From positions 56,959,722 through 57,023,721 of the forward strand of contig JAQMRL010000005.1 in assembly GCA_035578175.1 (NCBI GenBank): a stretch of 64,000 nucleotides of DNA, in the 5' to 3' direction. This document shows positions 22,438 to 33,490 of this stretch, piece by piece; the stretch's first letter is position 1, and each line of letters starts with the position of its first letter. The stretch is from Catonia carolina (taxonomy: Eukaryota; Arthropoda; Insecta; Hemiptera; Achilidae). The notes below the pieces were generated by a model, which was given only the letters and a program-made list of their open reading frames with translations, did no database searches and was not told where the DNA came from. The position numbers were made by a program, and so were the translations under genes.

Positions 22438-22503
22438 CCCCGGCCTATGCCGTTAACACTCCCGTTAACGTTGCCACAGAGAGAGTATTACATCAATGTA
22501 TGA
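22438..22503 (+). other. In-frame open extension after the stop
   Basis: After TGA at 22435-22437 the same frame stays open for 21 codons, reading PRPMPLTLPLTLPQREYYIN and one more residue, then TGA at 22501. The composition is proline/leucine rich and GC-richer than typical flanking DNA. It may be a readthrough tail or a chance 3' UTR frame. Confidence 0.3.
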
Positions 22504-22567
22504 TCCCCTACGACCATCTCTTTATCGCCACCTTTACACGTCAGACACATTTAATTACGCTAAAGGT

Positions 22568-22573
22568 AATAAA
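22568..22573 (+). promoter_or_regulatory. Putative polyadenylation signal AATAAA
   Basis: AATAAA lies 131 bp after the stop codon, followed by a T/G-rich stretch (GTTTATATCTAGTTGTT). The position suits the 3' end of the exon at 22292-22437. Confidence 0.5.
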
Positions 22574-22639
22574 AGTTTATATCTAGTTGTTATTTCTACA
22601 CAAAATTTATTGTCATGACAGGCCCCAATATGCCATTTA

Positions 22640-23660
22640 TAAGTTGCCATTAGCGCAGAGTTTGGCATGAGACAATCGAAGCAAAAATCAAAGATTATGG
22701 AATTCAAGGGAAGATGGCCGGTTCACTCAAAAATTATACTTGGCAACCGAACTATAGAACAAGTTCGAGATTTTAAATATTTAGGATAAAAGATTTCCTA
22801 TGATAAATATGATGACGTGAGTGAAAAACTGGCAAAATTCAGCGCTGTATGCGATTCTATTCGCAGGACAGTAGAAAAGAAAACGAGAAAGGACACCCAA
22901 ATGAAATTTTATAGAGCAATGGCTGTAACACTCATAACATGTTGTTGTTTAGGTCATCAGCCGAAAGGCTGGTTTGAACCTCTAGAGGTTTTACAAAGTA
23001 AAACGAGGAGTGAGGTGGTTTACCATGCCTTCCTCACTGAGTGAAAAAGTACGCTTATCAGCCGGGCTCTCTGAAAAGCACATATTTTCCACTCTGCAAA
23101 TGATACCTTCACATTTACCATAGAATCTAGCTGTATAATGAAATTCATTACTTTCAGAGACAACTCTGATAAGTGTATTTTACACCTCTGCCTCTTCTGT
23201 TCTTAAATGATTCAGTCATTTAATTAGCTGACCATGTGATAAGAAACAGAACTGTTTATTTAGCCCTGCAACGAACAGATTGAGTGTAAATAATTTGACA
23301 CTCCACCTGTCTGTTACGGGCAGACTTATAACATATGGGAGTGAAATATGAATGTCATTACAAAGGAATGAATCTCGTATCCAGGTTGCTGAATTGAGAT
23401 TTTTGCGGGGAGTCAAAGGTTGTACCCGGTTAGATAGAGTACGTAACGAAGCTGTCCGCGCCGAGTTAAATGTTCAGTCATTGTTGAAAACGTTAAGAAT
23501 ATATAAGAGAAACTGGTCCAACCATTTACTTCGCATGCCAGCTCACAGACTTTCTCTTTGAGGATGGAAATATAAACCTAAAGGGAAGCGAGGCTTGGGA
23601 GACCTAAAAAGAGATGGATGCCGGAACAGGCTATTCAGTCTAATCCTTGACAGATTGTTA
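22640..23660 (+). mobile_element. LINE B reverse transcriptase fossil, split by SINE1
   Basis: The left part encodes the post-palm block (FKYLG then stop, KISYDKYDDVSEKLAKFSAV) and MKFYRAMAVTLIT up to 22940. After the SINE1, the frame at 23352-23561 has ELRFLRGVKGCTRLDRVRNE and WSNHLLRMPAHRLSL, then a degraded GRPKKRW-like region near 23580-23630. Removing 22941-23334 restores the expected order. The minus-strand copy at 35285-35900 keeps the same region uninterrupted. Stops are present, so it is inactive. Confidence 0.88.
22930..23334 (-). mobile_element. SINE1 copy D, 11-bp target duplication inside LINE B
   Basis: ACTCATAACAT (22930-22940) and ACTTATAACAT (23324-23334) flank a 383-bp minus-orientation copy. 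It shows the TTGTTGTTTAGGTCATCAGC tail side and the CCTGTCTGTTACGGGCA head side. One mismatch in the duplication shows some age. The CAGCC-GAAA-GGCTG hairpin is intact here. Confidence 0.93.
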
Positions 23661-23985
23661 TGACATACTATCATTATTCATGACTGTATTTCTTGTGAAT
23701 AAAACTTTTCACCAGCTTAGCAACTACATTGTAGAACAATATTAATAAACAAAGAAAAACTGTTTAGCCTACCAAAGCATTAAAATATCATACGAGTGGC
23801 CTATATATTTTAAACGAAAAATCTTTTTGTTATTAAATACATAGTTTTTCCTAACGAATTAAAAAAATTAATTGTGTTAATCAGAACACTTTGTCGTTCT
23901 ACAAAATAGGATTCTGCAAAAAATCCTAAATGGAAACTGGTAAAAGTCCTAACGAAAATTTGCGCAGTAAGTAGAAAAATAATTT

Positions 23986-24244
23986 AATTAGTGTTTTGGC
24001 CTTCGGGCCAGCCCAGTCAGTCAGCTGGTAGAAAGTCGCTATTATTTGTTAAGTAACACCGGTTGGGCAAGCGACTTTGTATGGTGACCAGTTTACAGCC
24101 ATCCATGAACAAACTCTACTGGGGGTCCCTGTTCAAACTCATGTTTAATCTGCGTCAAACAAATACAGCATAAAGCAGCGATCAAATTGGGTAGTTGTCA
24201 ATAATGTACAGTTCCCAATACAAACAAAATCAATTAGTGTTTTG
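23986..24244 (+). mobile_element. SINE3-like insertion, 13-bp target duplication
   Basis: AATTAGTGTTTTG is repeated exactly at 23986-23998 and 24232-24244. The 233-bp insert has a tRNA-like layout: an A-box-like TCAGCTGGTAGAA near 24022 and a B-box-like CTGTTCAAACTC near 24130, although the spacing (about 100 bp) is wider than in a tRNA. The 3' part is A-rich (ACAAACAAAATC). Only this copy was found in the window. Confidence 0.72.
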
Positions 24245-24255
24245 ATGGTGACGTT

Positions 24256-24475
24256 TTGGATTACTATTCTGACGGCGATGTTGCGAAGTTCAGATTCTCA
24301 CGATGCGATTTTATAAAAAAGTTTGACATTTTGAGAAGTAAATTAGAATTTTATAAATGGTTCATGTTTTCATGTCCCCTGAACAAAAAAACCACGTTTT
24401 ACCGATTGTCTTTGTTGTGTGTGGGTATGTGTGGGTGTGTGTGATTATAAACAAAAAATATCAAGAACAAAATAT
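24256..24475 (-). repeat. Diverged R1-like fragment
   Basis: It shares the block around TCCCCTGAACAAAAAAACCA, TTTACCGATTGTCTTTG, a TG-run and AACAAAAAATATCAAGAACA with R1, but is heavily diverged. The 62-codon open frame over it is chance. Confidence 0.5.
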
Positions 24476-24771
24476 GCATTTTAGGGCAAACCTACAACTT
24501 TTATTTAAACAACTTTTGCTTTAAATAAATTAGAAACATCAGGGATTACAGTCGGTTACTGCAAAGCATTTTAACAAAATTGATGGTACGACTGTAATGC
24601 AACTGCTAAATCGAAGTCTCCAGTTCTATTTCGTTGAGATTTAAACCTGATTGGATTTTGTTTTTTTGTTTTTTCTAAGTCGAATCAACATTTTGGTTAT
24701 TAGCGACTACTTTGGATTGAGGAACAAACTTGTAATAAGATGAACTTAATGAACTTGTAATAATTTTTCAA

Positions 24772-24846
24772 CCCAGGTTGGGATCGACCCCTGGGACCTC
24801 CGCATTGCAGCATAGCACGTTAACCACTGGGCCACGGAGTTGGTCT
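24772..24846 (-). repeat. tRNA-like SINE head
   Basis: The minus strand reads CTCCGTGGCCCAGTGGTTAA (A box TGGCCCAGTGG) and later GGGGTCGATCCCAACC (B-box-like). No closed acceptor stem was found, so it is a tRNA-derived repeat or a pseudo-tRNA, not a working tRNA. Confidence 0.55.
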
Positions 24847-24849
24847 TGA

Positions 24850-26554
24850 TACAATATTACTAACAGAATAACATTGCAATAATCTTCAGTAGCTTTGGCT
24901 TTTGTATAACTCTATAATTTCGAAAAAAAAATTGTCATTGGATGTTAACGGACTTTAGCGAATCCGTTCATAGGACTTTTTTAACTAACACCTTAGAATA
25001 TATTATTTATATGCTATTTGTAACGGAAGAACAAAAATGACGTCAACATGAAAAATATCTGGGGAAAAGAGTGAATCTATTGAAATAAAAATCGCTAGAG
25101 GGTACAAATTTTTAATGAATTTCAAATGAAGCTATTCAAAATTTTCCGCACAGACTTTCTGAACTTCATTTACATACATACTCTGTAATACTTGTTTTTT
25201 TCCGAAGGGATGTTTCCAACTCAGATCGTTTCAGTTCAAACTGACCTGATAAAAATGTAATAAAATTATTGTATTGGTTTATAATAGTAGTCAAAATAAA
25301 CGTATTTACAATTGAGTTTTATTAAATAACATTTTCATAAAATGTAAAGGAAATTTCCCGCAACTTCGAACATGTAAGCAAGATCTAGTATAGTTTCCAA
25401 AAATTAAACAAAATAAAATTTTACAAGAAAGTAAAACATGACATTTTCTAGTTATACTACCAAAAACTGTGTATAATATTCAATGAGTCTAAAACTTTTT
25501 ATAGCATTCATTAATGAAACTTCTGTTGTTGAATACTATCATAAGTCTTGACATAAGCGCACCATGAACCCGCATGCATATTACATATTATAATATTGGG
25601 CGTCTGACTTGGCGCGCAGAGAATTTAGCCTGTAATAATACAAAGCGAATCAAAAATTACCGACTCTAAAAGAAAATTCACGATACAGTTTTCTATAAAG
25701 CGTACATTTATACAACAATATTGATATATAAATCTCTTTCTAACCTTAACAAAATTTTGGTAACAATTTTGAAACTGCGCTACTTTAATTTTTTAATTAT
25801 TTATTAATATTCGCAAACATCTCTAGAACACTGTTACGCACTGTTATGAATGGCATCGATATTCTTACTGTTTGTTTATCTAAATAAGAATTTGTAGCTA
25901 ATAGTTTCTAGTAGTATATTAGAAAAAGGGGTCTCTTCTAGTACAATTAGTACTAGCAGGTACTGTAAAATAGTAAACAATAAAATAATAAACACTACAC
26001 TGGGTATTCGATAAATTCGATACGCACACATCAAAAAACCTCAACACTTTTTAACGCCAATGATCGCACCAAACGACAGTTGATTGAACACTGACAATTT
26101 TTACTGTGCGTTTTATTCGTTGGTAAGACGTAAGTAGTTGATATTATTTGCTGTCAAAACCAGTATTATTTTTAAAAAAAACTGTGCCTATTATTAAGCC
26201 TATTACTCTATAATAACAATAATAACTGATGATTAATTATAATACATTACATCACTCCCCATTCGTATTACTGTATTAATAATAAACATATTTTACTATG
26301 AAATGTAGAAAAATACATACATTAGTTTTGTAAACAGTCTATAACACTGAGCAAAGTACCGGTGGACGTAGTATACGTAAGCTGATTCATTCGAAGCCTC
26401 GACGCGCCAGATGACTTGCCTATACTTATACTGGTACTGGTTTTTCATTAGTTCAATTAAAAAATAGAACAACTCATTTATAATATAAGAGATAAAATTG
26501 TAAGCCTGATTGTAACGTCACTGAAAGTAGCTAATAAGTTTTATCATAAAACCA
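24850..26554. other. AT-rich span, no gene seen
   Basis: No convincing exon, RNA gene or repeat end was found in these 1.7 kb. Confidence 0.5.
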
Positions 26555-26690
26555 ACTTTTTAGTGAATGAAATGAAGGTATTAATATATTGTAAGATAAG
26601 TGCTTTTACAGAGCTTTAGAAAGTTCTATACCTGAGAAGATGCTGACTTAAAGACATCACTCCTTGTTTTACAAGCAAATCTCTAAATTC
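26555..26690 (+). repeat. Diverged SINE1 fragment
   Basis: AGTGAATGAAATGAAGGTA, then an AGTGCTTTTACAGAGC block and ACTCCTTGTTTTAC match the central SINE1 body with many changes and small deletions. It is the oldest-looking copy here. Confidence 0.55.
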
Positions 26691-27000
26691 AATAAATAAA
26701 TAATATATAAAGTTTTACTTAAACTGATATTCGAGTACGTTTTTAGCTACATAGCTAATAACATCTTTATTGGGATGAATAAGATAACTTATAAATTTTA
26801 AACGAGTTCTACAGGTAGAAAGCAATGGAGGCACTTAGTTCCCAATGATGTTCATAAAAATATACTTTAATCAGATATCTTATTTTAAACAATAAAATCT
26901 TTTGAAACTTATTTACAGAAGTTATTTTTAATGATTGTAGTTTATTTCATTTTCGTTTAACGATATGTTAGTAAAAATGTAACAGAATTTTATCTTCTTT

Positions 27001-27422
27001 AAGTTTACGAAGTTTCTGCCCATAAGAGGCAGGTAGAGGGTTAAATTATTCCCACTCGATTTGCTAATCCCAGAGCTATATAAATATTTATGTTTCTTAT
27101 CACACGATCAGGCAATTATATGACTGAAGCATTTAAGAACCGAAGAGGTAGAGGTATAAAAGACACTTTTAAAAACATATATAGTTATCTCCTCTAAGAC
27201 TAATGAATTTCATTATACAACCAGATTCTATTGTGAATTAAGTGAAGGTGTTATTTGCAGGGTGTAAAGTAGATGCTTTTCGGAGGGCCTGGCATGCTGA
27301 TAAGCATACTTTTCCACTCAGTGAGGAAGGCAATGTTAAACCACCTTACTCCTCATTTTACTTAGAACTCTTGAGGTTCAAACTAGCCTTTCGTATGATG
27401 ACCTATACAACAAGTTTACGAA
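27001..27422 (+). mobile_element. SINE1 copy E, 11-bp target duplication
   Basis: AAGTTTACGAA is repeated at 27001-27011 and 27412-27422. The head TGCCCATAAGAGGCA begins at 27017; the tail is GACCTATACAAC. The body has several substitutions, including loss of much of the 3' hairpin. Confidence 0.9.
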
Positions 27423-27479
27423 ATTAAAATCGAGTAGTTTTCTTTTTTATAAACACAAATCTTATAAAATTTATCGTCT

Positions 27480-27900
27480 GTTATGAACATGAAAGTAGAC
27501 GGACAATATTGGTTACGAGGTTGAGAAGAACTATACAAAGAAAATGAATGATTAATGGAAACGATTAGAAAAAGAAGGCAAAAATTTTACGGCCATCTGT
27601 ATAAAATGAATAAAAACTGGTTGACAAACAAATTTTTAACACACTAAATAATAGGCCTAAGGTGACGGATAAATAATTTAAAGAAGTCAGAAAGATATTA
27701 AGAACACCAGAATAAACCAAGAAACTTAATGAACCGAACCGAATTCAAAAAACTAATTACGGAATTTAAGGGCTTCCATGAAGAGCCAAAACAGAACACC
27801 AGGTGGATAGAAATAAAGGAGAAAAGCCTAGAGTGAGCGAATGTTGAGAATTTGGACTGCAAAAAGAGCTTCTAAAAAGTCTAAAGTCAACTCACGTGGT
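27480..27900 (+). mobile_element. LINE E C-terminal fossil
   Basis: Frames with many stops read LITEFKGFHEEPKQ and a final CKKSF block; nucleotide text GGGCTTCCATGAAGAGCCAA and GAGCTTCTAAAAAGTCTAAA parallels 12830-12960. An upstream block near 27540-27620 resembles the KRRQKFYGHLYKMN segment of LINE C-termini. Confidence 0.72.
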
Positions 27901-28925
27901 TTAAAATTGGCCCTATACGAGGAAATAATTAGAATTTTATTTGTAAAAGTTGTTCAGCTAAATAATTAAAAATTTCTTATAATTATTTAAACATTAAATC
28001 TACCGTAAGGAACTTTTCTTTAAATCCAATTTTAACTGTTATTAAGAGTAATTTTATCTCTTCTCAATTTGCATTAAATGTAAAAAGTTATATTTAACTG
28101 ATTTAAAAATACTTTCTTATTTAACAGAATTAATTTAATTTAAATCTTGAACTTAGAAAATGAAAAATTGAGGAAGCATAATAAATTGGATGTTTACCAA
28201 TAATACAATATTTAACTTTCTAAGAACTTTTTCAAGGAATTGCTCATTGTAAATTTAATAATATTTTTAAAATTATTATTGGTTTCATTTGCTCTTAAAT
28301 GACAACTTTTAACAGAATTAAAAAATAATAATCGAATCAAATACGAGAATTATTTTATTTTACAATATATTTTTATTAACTTTTGATTGATTCGCCACAA
28401 TAATTTAAATATAAAAGAATTTCAATTCTTTTTTTATGTTTTATATAAGTTTGAAAAATTGCCCTGAAAGTGGGAAGAATTAAAAACAATTCGGAGTTAT
28501 AGTGAATTGTTAAGCAAATTCAGCGTTTTATTGGATGATTGTGTTTGTGTAATTTTTATTTACAAAGTTGATTTCTTCGCTTGTTCTCTTATACTATCAT
28601 TTTGAAATGTTTTGTGATCATTTACAAAGCAAAATCAACCGTAATTGACAAATTGTGATGAAAGAATTAATCGGTCTTTTTACAAAGCCCATAAGTCAAA
28701 AAATAACTTTTGAGGGACTTAAAAAATTTGTTTATTTTCAATCCCTTTATAAAAACCAATATTTATAAAATAATTTGTGTAGAGGGCTGAACCTTTTAAT
28801 ATAAGTTGTATTTTATAAAAATAATTTTGTTTTTAATTTTTACTTATGTTTTCTCTCTGAAGTAAATTGGAGTTAAATGCTGACTTTGTTGTTTTTGCAT
28901 GAAATTTGTTGTTAAATAACCACAA
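27901..28925. other. AT-rich span
   Basis: No gene was seen. A sequence near 28675-28700 (AGCCCATAAGTCAAAAAATA) matches one end of the repeat at 45693-46423. Confidence 0.5.
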
Positions 28926-29140
28926 ATTCACTTGGTTGGACTAGTGATAAAGTCGTCGCCACGAATCAGCTATTTGATGGCTGATGAATGGAGACGAAGG
29001 TTTCGTGGTTTTAACCCTAGTAAAGGTAGAGTTACTTTTTTCAGATTTGAATACTAGACAATGTTTACTGATGTAGGTACTTTGATGGTTGGGGTACAAT
29101 TAACCATACTTTCTTATGGTTGACCTGAGCACGGTAAATA
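28926..29140 (+). mobile_element. SINE2 copy, 3' part missing
   Basis: The tRNA-like head has the A box TGGACTAGTGATAAAG and a mutated B box (GGTTTTAACCC), then the body up to TACTTTCTTATGGTTGACC. The usual 3' third (ATCTCATTGGGTT..AACAGAT) is absent. Confidence 0.8.
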
Positions 29141-29195
29141 GAAGAGACGGTAGGGGTCATGCGCATGACCGGCCGTTATGAGTACATACCGTCAC

Positions 29196-29971
29196 TAGCA
29201 AATGACGTCACCGGTGCTGAAACACCAGCTTTTAAAATTTTTCCTTCTACATTCAAGACTAATATTAAATTACAATAATTATTTTTTGTGTACTATAATA
29301 ATAACGGCGAGAATAATAATGATAATAAAGAATTGTAATGGAATGTAAGCATAATATGAAATTATTAACTACAATTTTTCGTAGACAATTATTTAAGTAA
29401 ATAAATTGTCTTTAGATGTTCACATTATGTATTAAATTTTTTTATACAATTCTGTAATTGTAATATAAATAAATACATGATATTTGGTAGCCTACTTCGA
29501 GGAACATCAAATGGTTGTGAAATTTTAACAGTCAGGCCTACTGTTATTACAAATATTTATGGTTTATATTCTGGAAAAATGAAAAAAAGAGTATTTTGCC
29601 GTGCTGTTTTTAAGATTTCGTCTTTCGGAAAACGGTGAAATGAAAATCTTTCATGTATAATTATCTTTTTCATTGTTACCACTAACCACAACAACTTTCA
29701 ATGTAATAATATAAGAACTCACTAGTTATAAATACGTACTTAATATTAGAAATAACAAAAAAAAAATTAAATAGTACATAAAAAGTATTAGTAAGCCTAA
29801 ATATTTACTAGTTCTTGTTATGTTTAATAATATATTCGATTAAACTACGAGTAAATGCACAAAAAATTCACATAAAAACGTTAGTCGCTAATTAGACGGA
29901 CTGACAACATTCACAAATACCAAAATAATACAAACAGCCGTGTTATTAAGCACCGGTGACGTCATTGGCTA
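29196..29971. mobile_element. MITE-like element with 23-bp terminal repeats containing a CRE-type site
   Basis: The terminal repeats read AATGACGTCACCGGTGCT at 29201-29218 and its reverse complement at 29949-29966. They extend outward to 23 bp with one mismatch. TGACGTCA, the CREB/ATF palindrome, sits in each end. The 776-bp element has no coding. A target duplication was not identified. Confidence 0.72.
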
Positions 29972-29988
29972 TTGCGCATCCTTATGGT

Positions 29989-30338
29989 GGGTTCCCACGG
30001 AGTCGTTGTTTGGGTGAGAATACTACTCTTTCTGCGCATGGCACACGACCTGCGTAATCGACCTACTTATTGATGACCGTCTTTTGTTCCCACTACGGTC
30101 GTAACCAAGCATGATAAAATTAAAATATGACGATATTACATCGATTTTTCCTCAATCAAATCTCATTCACGACTGACGCGGTAGTATTCACTCCAACATG
30201 CTGGATTGACCACGACCGGTTTCTACAAGGTCGTTCACTACTGCCCGCTTGACGACCCATAGTTCCCATGAGGTAGTGAACACTACCGCCATACCCCTTG
30301 GTAGTGTTCTCGCCTGTACAACGACTCCGTGGGAACCC
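29989..30338. mobile_element. 350-bp MITE, about 38-bp terminal inverted repeats
   Basis: Both ends begin GGGTTCCCACGGAGTCGTTG and continue with GAGAAYACTAC. It is GC-richer than its surroundings and carries internal short repeats around GGTAGTG/CACTACC. No transposase and no clear target duplication, so the superfamily is unassigned. It starts 17 bp after the previous element. Confidence 0.78.
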
Positions 30339-30361
30339 GGCATTACGCCTCTTCTAATCCC

Positions 30362-30495
30362 TACCGTCTCTTCTAATTACCCTGGACCTGAGTATGTACA
30401 AGACTATACCTCATTAACACGTCACACATATTATTCTCACCACATTGGGTTATGAGGTTGCTTGTTGATCTTAATTGAACAGATTTCAACGTATG
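30362..30495 (+). mobile_element. SINE2 3' fragment
   Basis: CCTGAGTATGTACAAGACTA, CACATTGGGTTATGAGGTT and TTGAACAGATTTCAACG correspond to the last third of SINE2. A fuller copy follows directly in the same orientation. Confidence 0.72.
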
Positions 30496-30800
30496 CACAT
30501 CCCACGAGTCAGCTGTTCAACAGCTGATGTACGGACACGAATGTTTCGTGGTTCAAATCCTGGTAAAGGTTAAAGGTAAAGGTCTGTCACTTTTATATGG
30601 ATATGAATATGAACCGATGGTTACCGGTGTACTTTAATCGTTAAGATTCAATAAAATTAACCATATTTTTTTGGAATGGTCGGCCTGAGTATGTACAAGA
30701 CTACACCTCATTACACGTTATACATATCATTCTCGTCTCATGAGGTTGCTTATTATTCTAATTTGAACAGATGGCAATGTACACACATTATAGTTAAAAA
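30496..30800 (+). mobile_element. SINE2 copy
   Basis: It starts in GAGTCAGCTGTTCAACAGCT and has a B box GTGGTTCAAATCCTGG. The body runs through TTACCGGTGTACTTTAATCG and GGTCGGCCTGAGTATGTAC to TTGAACAGATGGCAATGTAC. The A-box end is missing. Confidence 0.82.
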
Positions 30801-30804
30801 ATCT

Positions 30805-31775
30805 GGTGTGAAACACTCACACAACTTTCTCTTGCCAATGCAAATAATTAATAATAAACCTAACATTATTAATAAAATATTAAAAATAAACAACAACTAA
30901 CCTCAAAAACATAACCTTATTTTAATCATGAGTGGAAGACGCAAAATGAAAATCGAACTCAATTTGGCTTAAAAAAACGGAAAATCACACTTTCACGCTA
31001 AACTAGGCTCTGTAGAGAAAAATTCTCTAAACAAAAGTTGTAGATCTTTTAATTTTCTATAACTTTTATTATATACACTTTTGTCGTAAAATGCATACTA
31101 AGACCGAAATGTTAAAAAAATCGATTTTTCTCACGTTTTCGTGAGAAAAAAAACAGAAAATCGCAAATTACCGCTAAACTAAGCGTTATACAAAAAAATG
31201 TTTGAAACAGAAGTTGTAGGTTTTAAATTCTCTACAACTTTTATTATATAAGTTTTTGCGCTAAAATTTATATTAAAGCCGTAATCTTAAAAAAACAACG
31301 TTTTTACGTGAAAACAGCCTCACCGAGAATTTCAGCAAACATGGCGCCTACCCTATCTTGTAGAGAATAAAAAATTGAGTAAAATAGGCGATTTTAAAAA
31401 AAATTGTAGGACCAGTTTTTGAGAAAATCGCAAAAAACTGAAAAATTATACGAATAAACTACTACTTCCGGTTGACCGATTTTGATGAAAATGTTCGTGT
31501 CGCGTCCGGTAGTAGTATGTAACTTAAGTTTCAAGTTCCAAGTTCGTACGATGTTCCGTTCTTGAGATATTCTGTTCACACACACACACACACACAGACA
31601 CACACACACACAGACACACAGACACACACACAGACCAATCGCTAAAAACATGTTTTTTGGATTCAGGGGGTCTGAAAACGTATAGATCCGGTGAAAACTC
31701 GATTTCGAAAAATCGACATGAAAACAATACTTTCCTTCCTATATATTCATATAGGCAAGAGAAAGTAAAAATGTC
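30805..31775 (+). repeat. R1 repeat, full copy 2
   Basis: The left end is CTCACACAACTTTCTCTTGC and the right end is GGCAAGAGAAAGTAAAAATG. About 13 bp of these (ACTTTCTCTTGCC) are inverted repeats. It contains a long A/T-rich body with ACGTTTTTACGTGAAAACAG and GAATTTCAGCAAACATGGCG, then a (CA)n/(CAGA) tract at about 31577-31634. No coding frame of note occurs; frames over the CA tract are artefacts. Confidence 0.8.
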
Positions 31776-33059
31776 CCCAAGAATTGTGTTGTACAACAAT
31801 ATTCATTTTTTTATTACATTAGTTTACATCAGTGACTTTAAAGAAGCTTTTAGCAATAACAAAAATTGAAATTCTTGAATTTAAAAACAGAAAATTGTTG
31901 GTTTCAAAACTGTGCACGTTCTTCGTCATCGTTACCAACAGTACGTGTTTCGCATAAAACGAAACGAAGATTTTTGCATAGAAAATTGTACGTCTTCTTT
32001 CTCAGAAATTTAATGGTTAATTTTTTTAAAAAATCAGCCATTTTATTTTTTAATTAGAAGAAAGATTTTGGATAAATCTTTTCTTAGAGTAATAAAAGTG
32101 AAGGGATCTAGACTTATGTTATGTTTGTAGGGTTTATATTCAATTAGTCTGAAAGTACTAAAGCAAAAAACACAAACTATTGACTGATGACTTATTCAAT
32201 GTTTTATATAAAATAAGACAGTACTTTGTACTTACTTTTCACTTAGGAAAAATTTTTATATGATTTATTTTTGATATTACGGAATGTTATCTTCACGATA
32301 TTTTTCTGTGGTAAATGTGCCCGCTCTACGAGCGGGGGAGCGTTAGGACCTATCGGTTCAGAAGTGTTATATTAAGGTATAAAAAAATATGCGTAAATGT
32401 ACTCGTATACTAAATATACTGAATCATATTATGTTGTCTTTATTCAGAATCATTCACGGAAATTAAAAAAATTGTAAAAATTAACCAAAATTTAATTTTA
32501 CTTTCAAAAACAAACAAGAAAATTTTTATAATATTAACTTCTAAGTTCATAATTGCTTTTAAATAGTTTATTTTGTTTGAAAATTGTATTTAACTTGCTT
32601 CAATTTAATGCGTACAAATTAGTTAATAAAACAAACAACGTAAAGTTAATTAAAACATCGTTGATTTGAATTAAAGTTCATATGATGTATATTAATTTTA
32701 CATGTAACGCAGTTTAAGACGCTCGTGTTACGTGTCATATTAGCGGTTGTGAGCTAGTATTAGAGAGTACGTATAAAAATTTATCAAATTTAAAAACAAA
32801 ATATGATACTAATTTTTTTTTAAATTATTGCTGTCTAAGAATCGTCACAATTTCAAATTATTTTTGTACAATGCTTAAGACTACGTTTAGAATTGTTTTA
32901 TTTTGTTAGGTACTTGGTACTTTAAAGAAATATTTGTATTGGTCCGACTGTTATATACACATTACGGCTAACGCAAACAGTAAACGGTGATAAATCAAAA
33001 TAAATGAAAATGCCAGACCTAACCGGCAAACAAACCGGAAGACCTTGCATATTTTAAAG
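31776..33059. other. AT-rich span with a small GC hairpin
   Basis: No gene was recognised. CCCGCTCTACGAGCGGG at 32320-32336 forms a 7-bp GC-rich stem with a 3-base loop. Confidence 0.55.
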
Positions 33060-33490
33060 AGAGATCAGTTCAGTTCTTCTTCTTCTTTTTCTTCTTCTTC
33101 TTCTTCTTACTCACAAGGATTAGGCCATCTTTTCCTGTTCCGACTCACAACCTTTATTATTGGTTTTTTCCTTTAACTTTTCAGCACTATCTCTTGCGTG
33201 GTCTGCCAACATCTCTCCTTCCATGAGGTTGATATTTTAAAATCTCCAATGGTATTCTTCCCGCTGGCATTCTCTGAATATGTTCCCTCCATTGTTGACG
33301 GTATTCTGCAACCTTTTTATATAAATTGTAGACATTTAATTCTGAGCGTGTCTTCATTTCTTATTTGATCTCTACGCTCGCATCCCTTAATTTTGCGAAG
33401 AAATCTCATTGGAACATGTGCCACAATATAACTACCTGGGACGTGACATTAGTTTTAAGGAAGATATAGACATTGAAAAGAGATCAGTTC
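33060..33490 (-). mobile_element. LINE C copy with inverted 5' segment (twin priming), 12-bp target duplication
   Basis: AGAGATCAGTTC is repeated at 33060-33071 and 33479-33490. From about 33405 down to 33072 the minus strand encodes MRFLRKIKGCERRDQIRNE, WKERCWQ and a C-terminal tail ending in an (AAG)n run. From about 33408 to 33478 the plus strand encodes the block that should come earlier, VPQYNYLGRDISFKEDIDIE. The 5' piece is therefore inverted against the 3' piece inside one target duplication. Confidence 0.85.

Noticed and set aside
31394..31799. Open frames reading VCVCVC-type repeats
   Set aside because: They are translations of the (CA)n microsatellite in R1.
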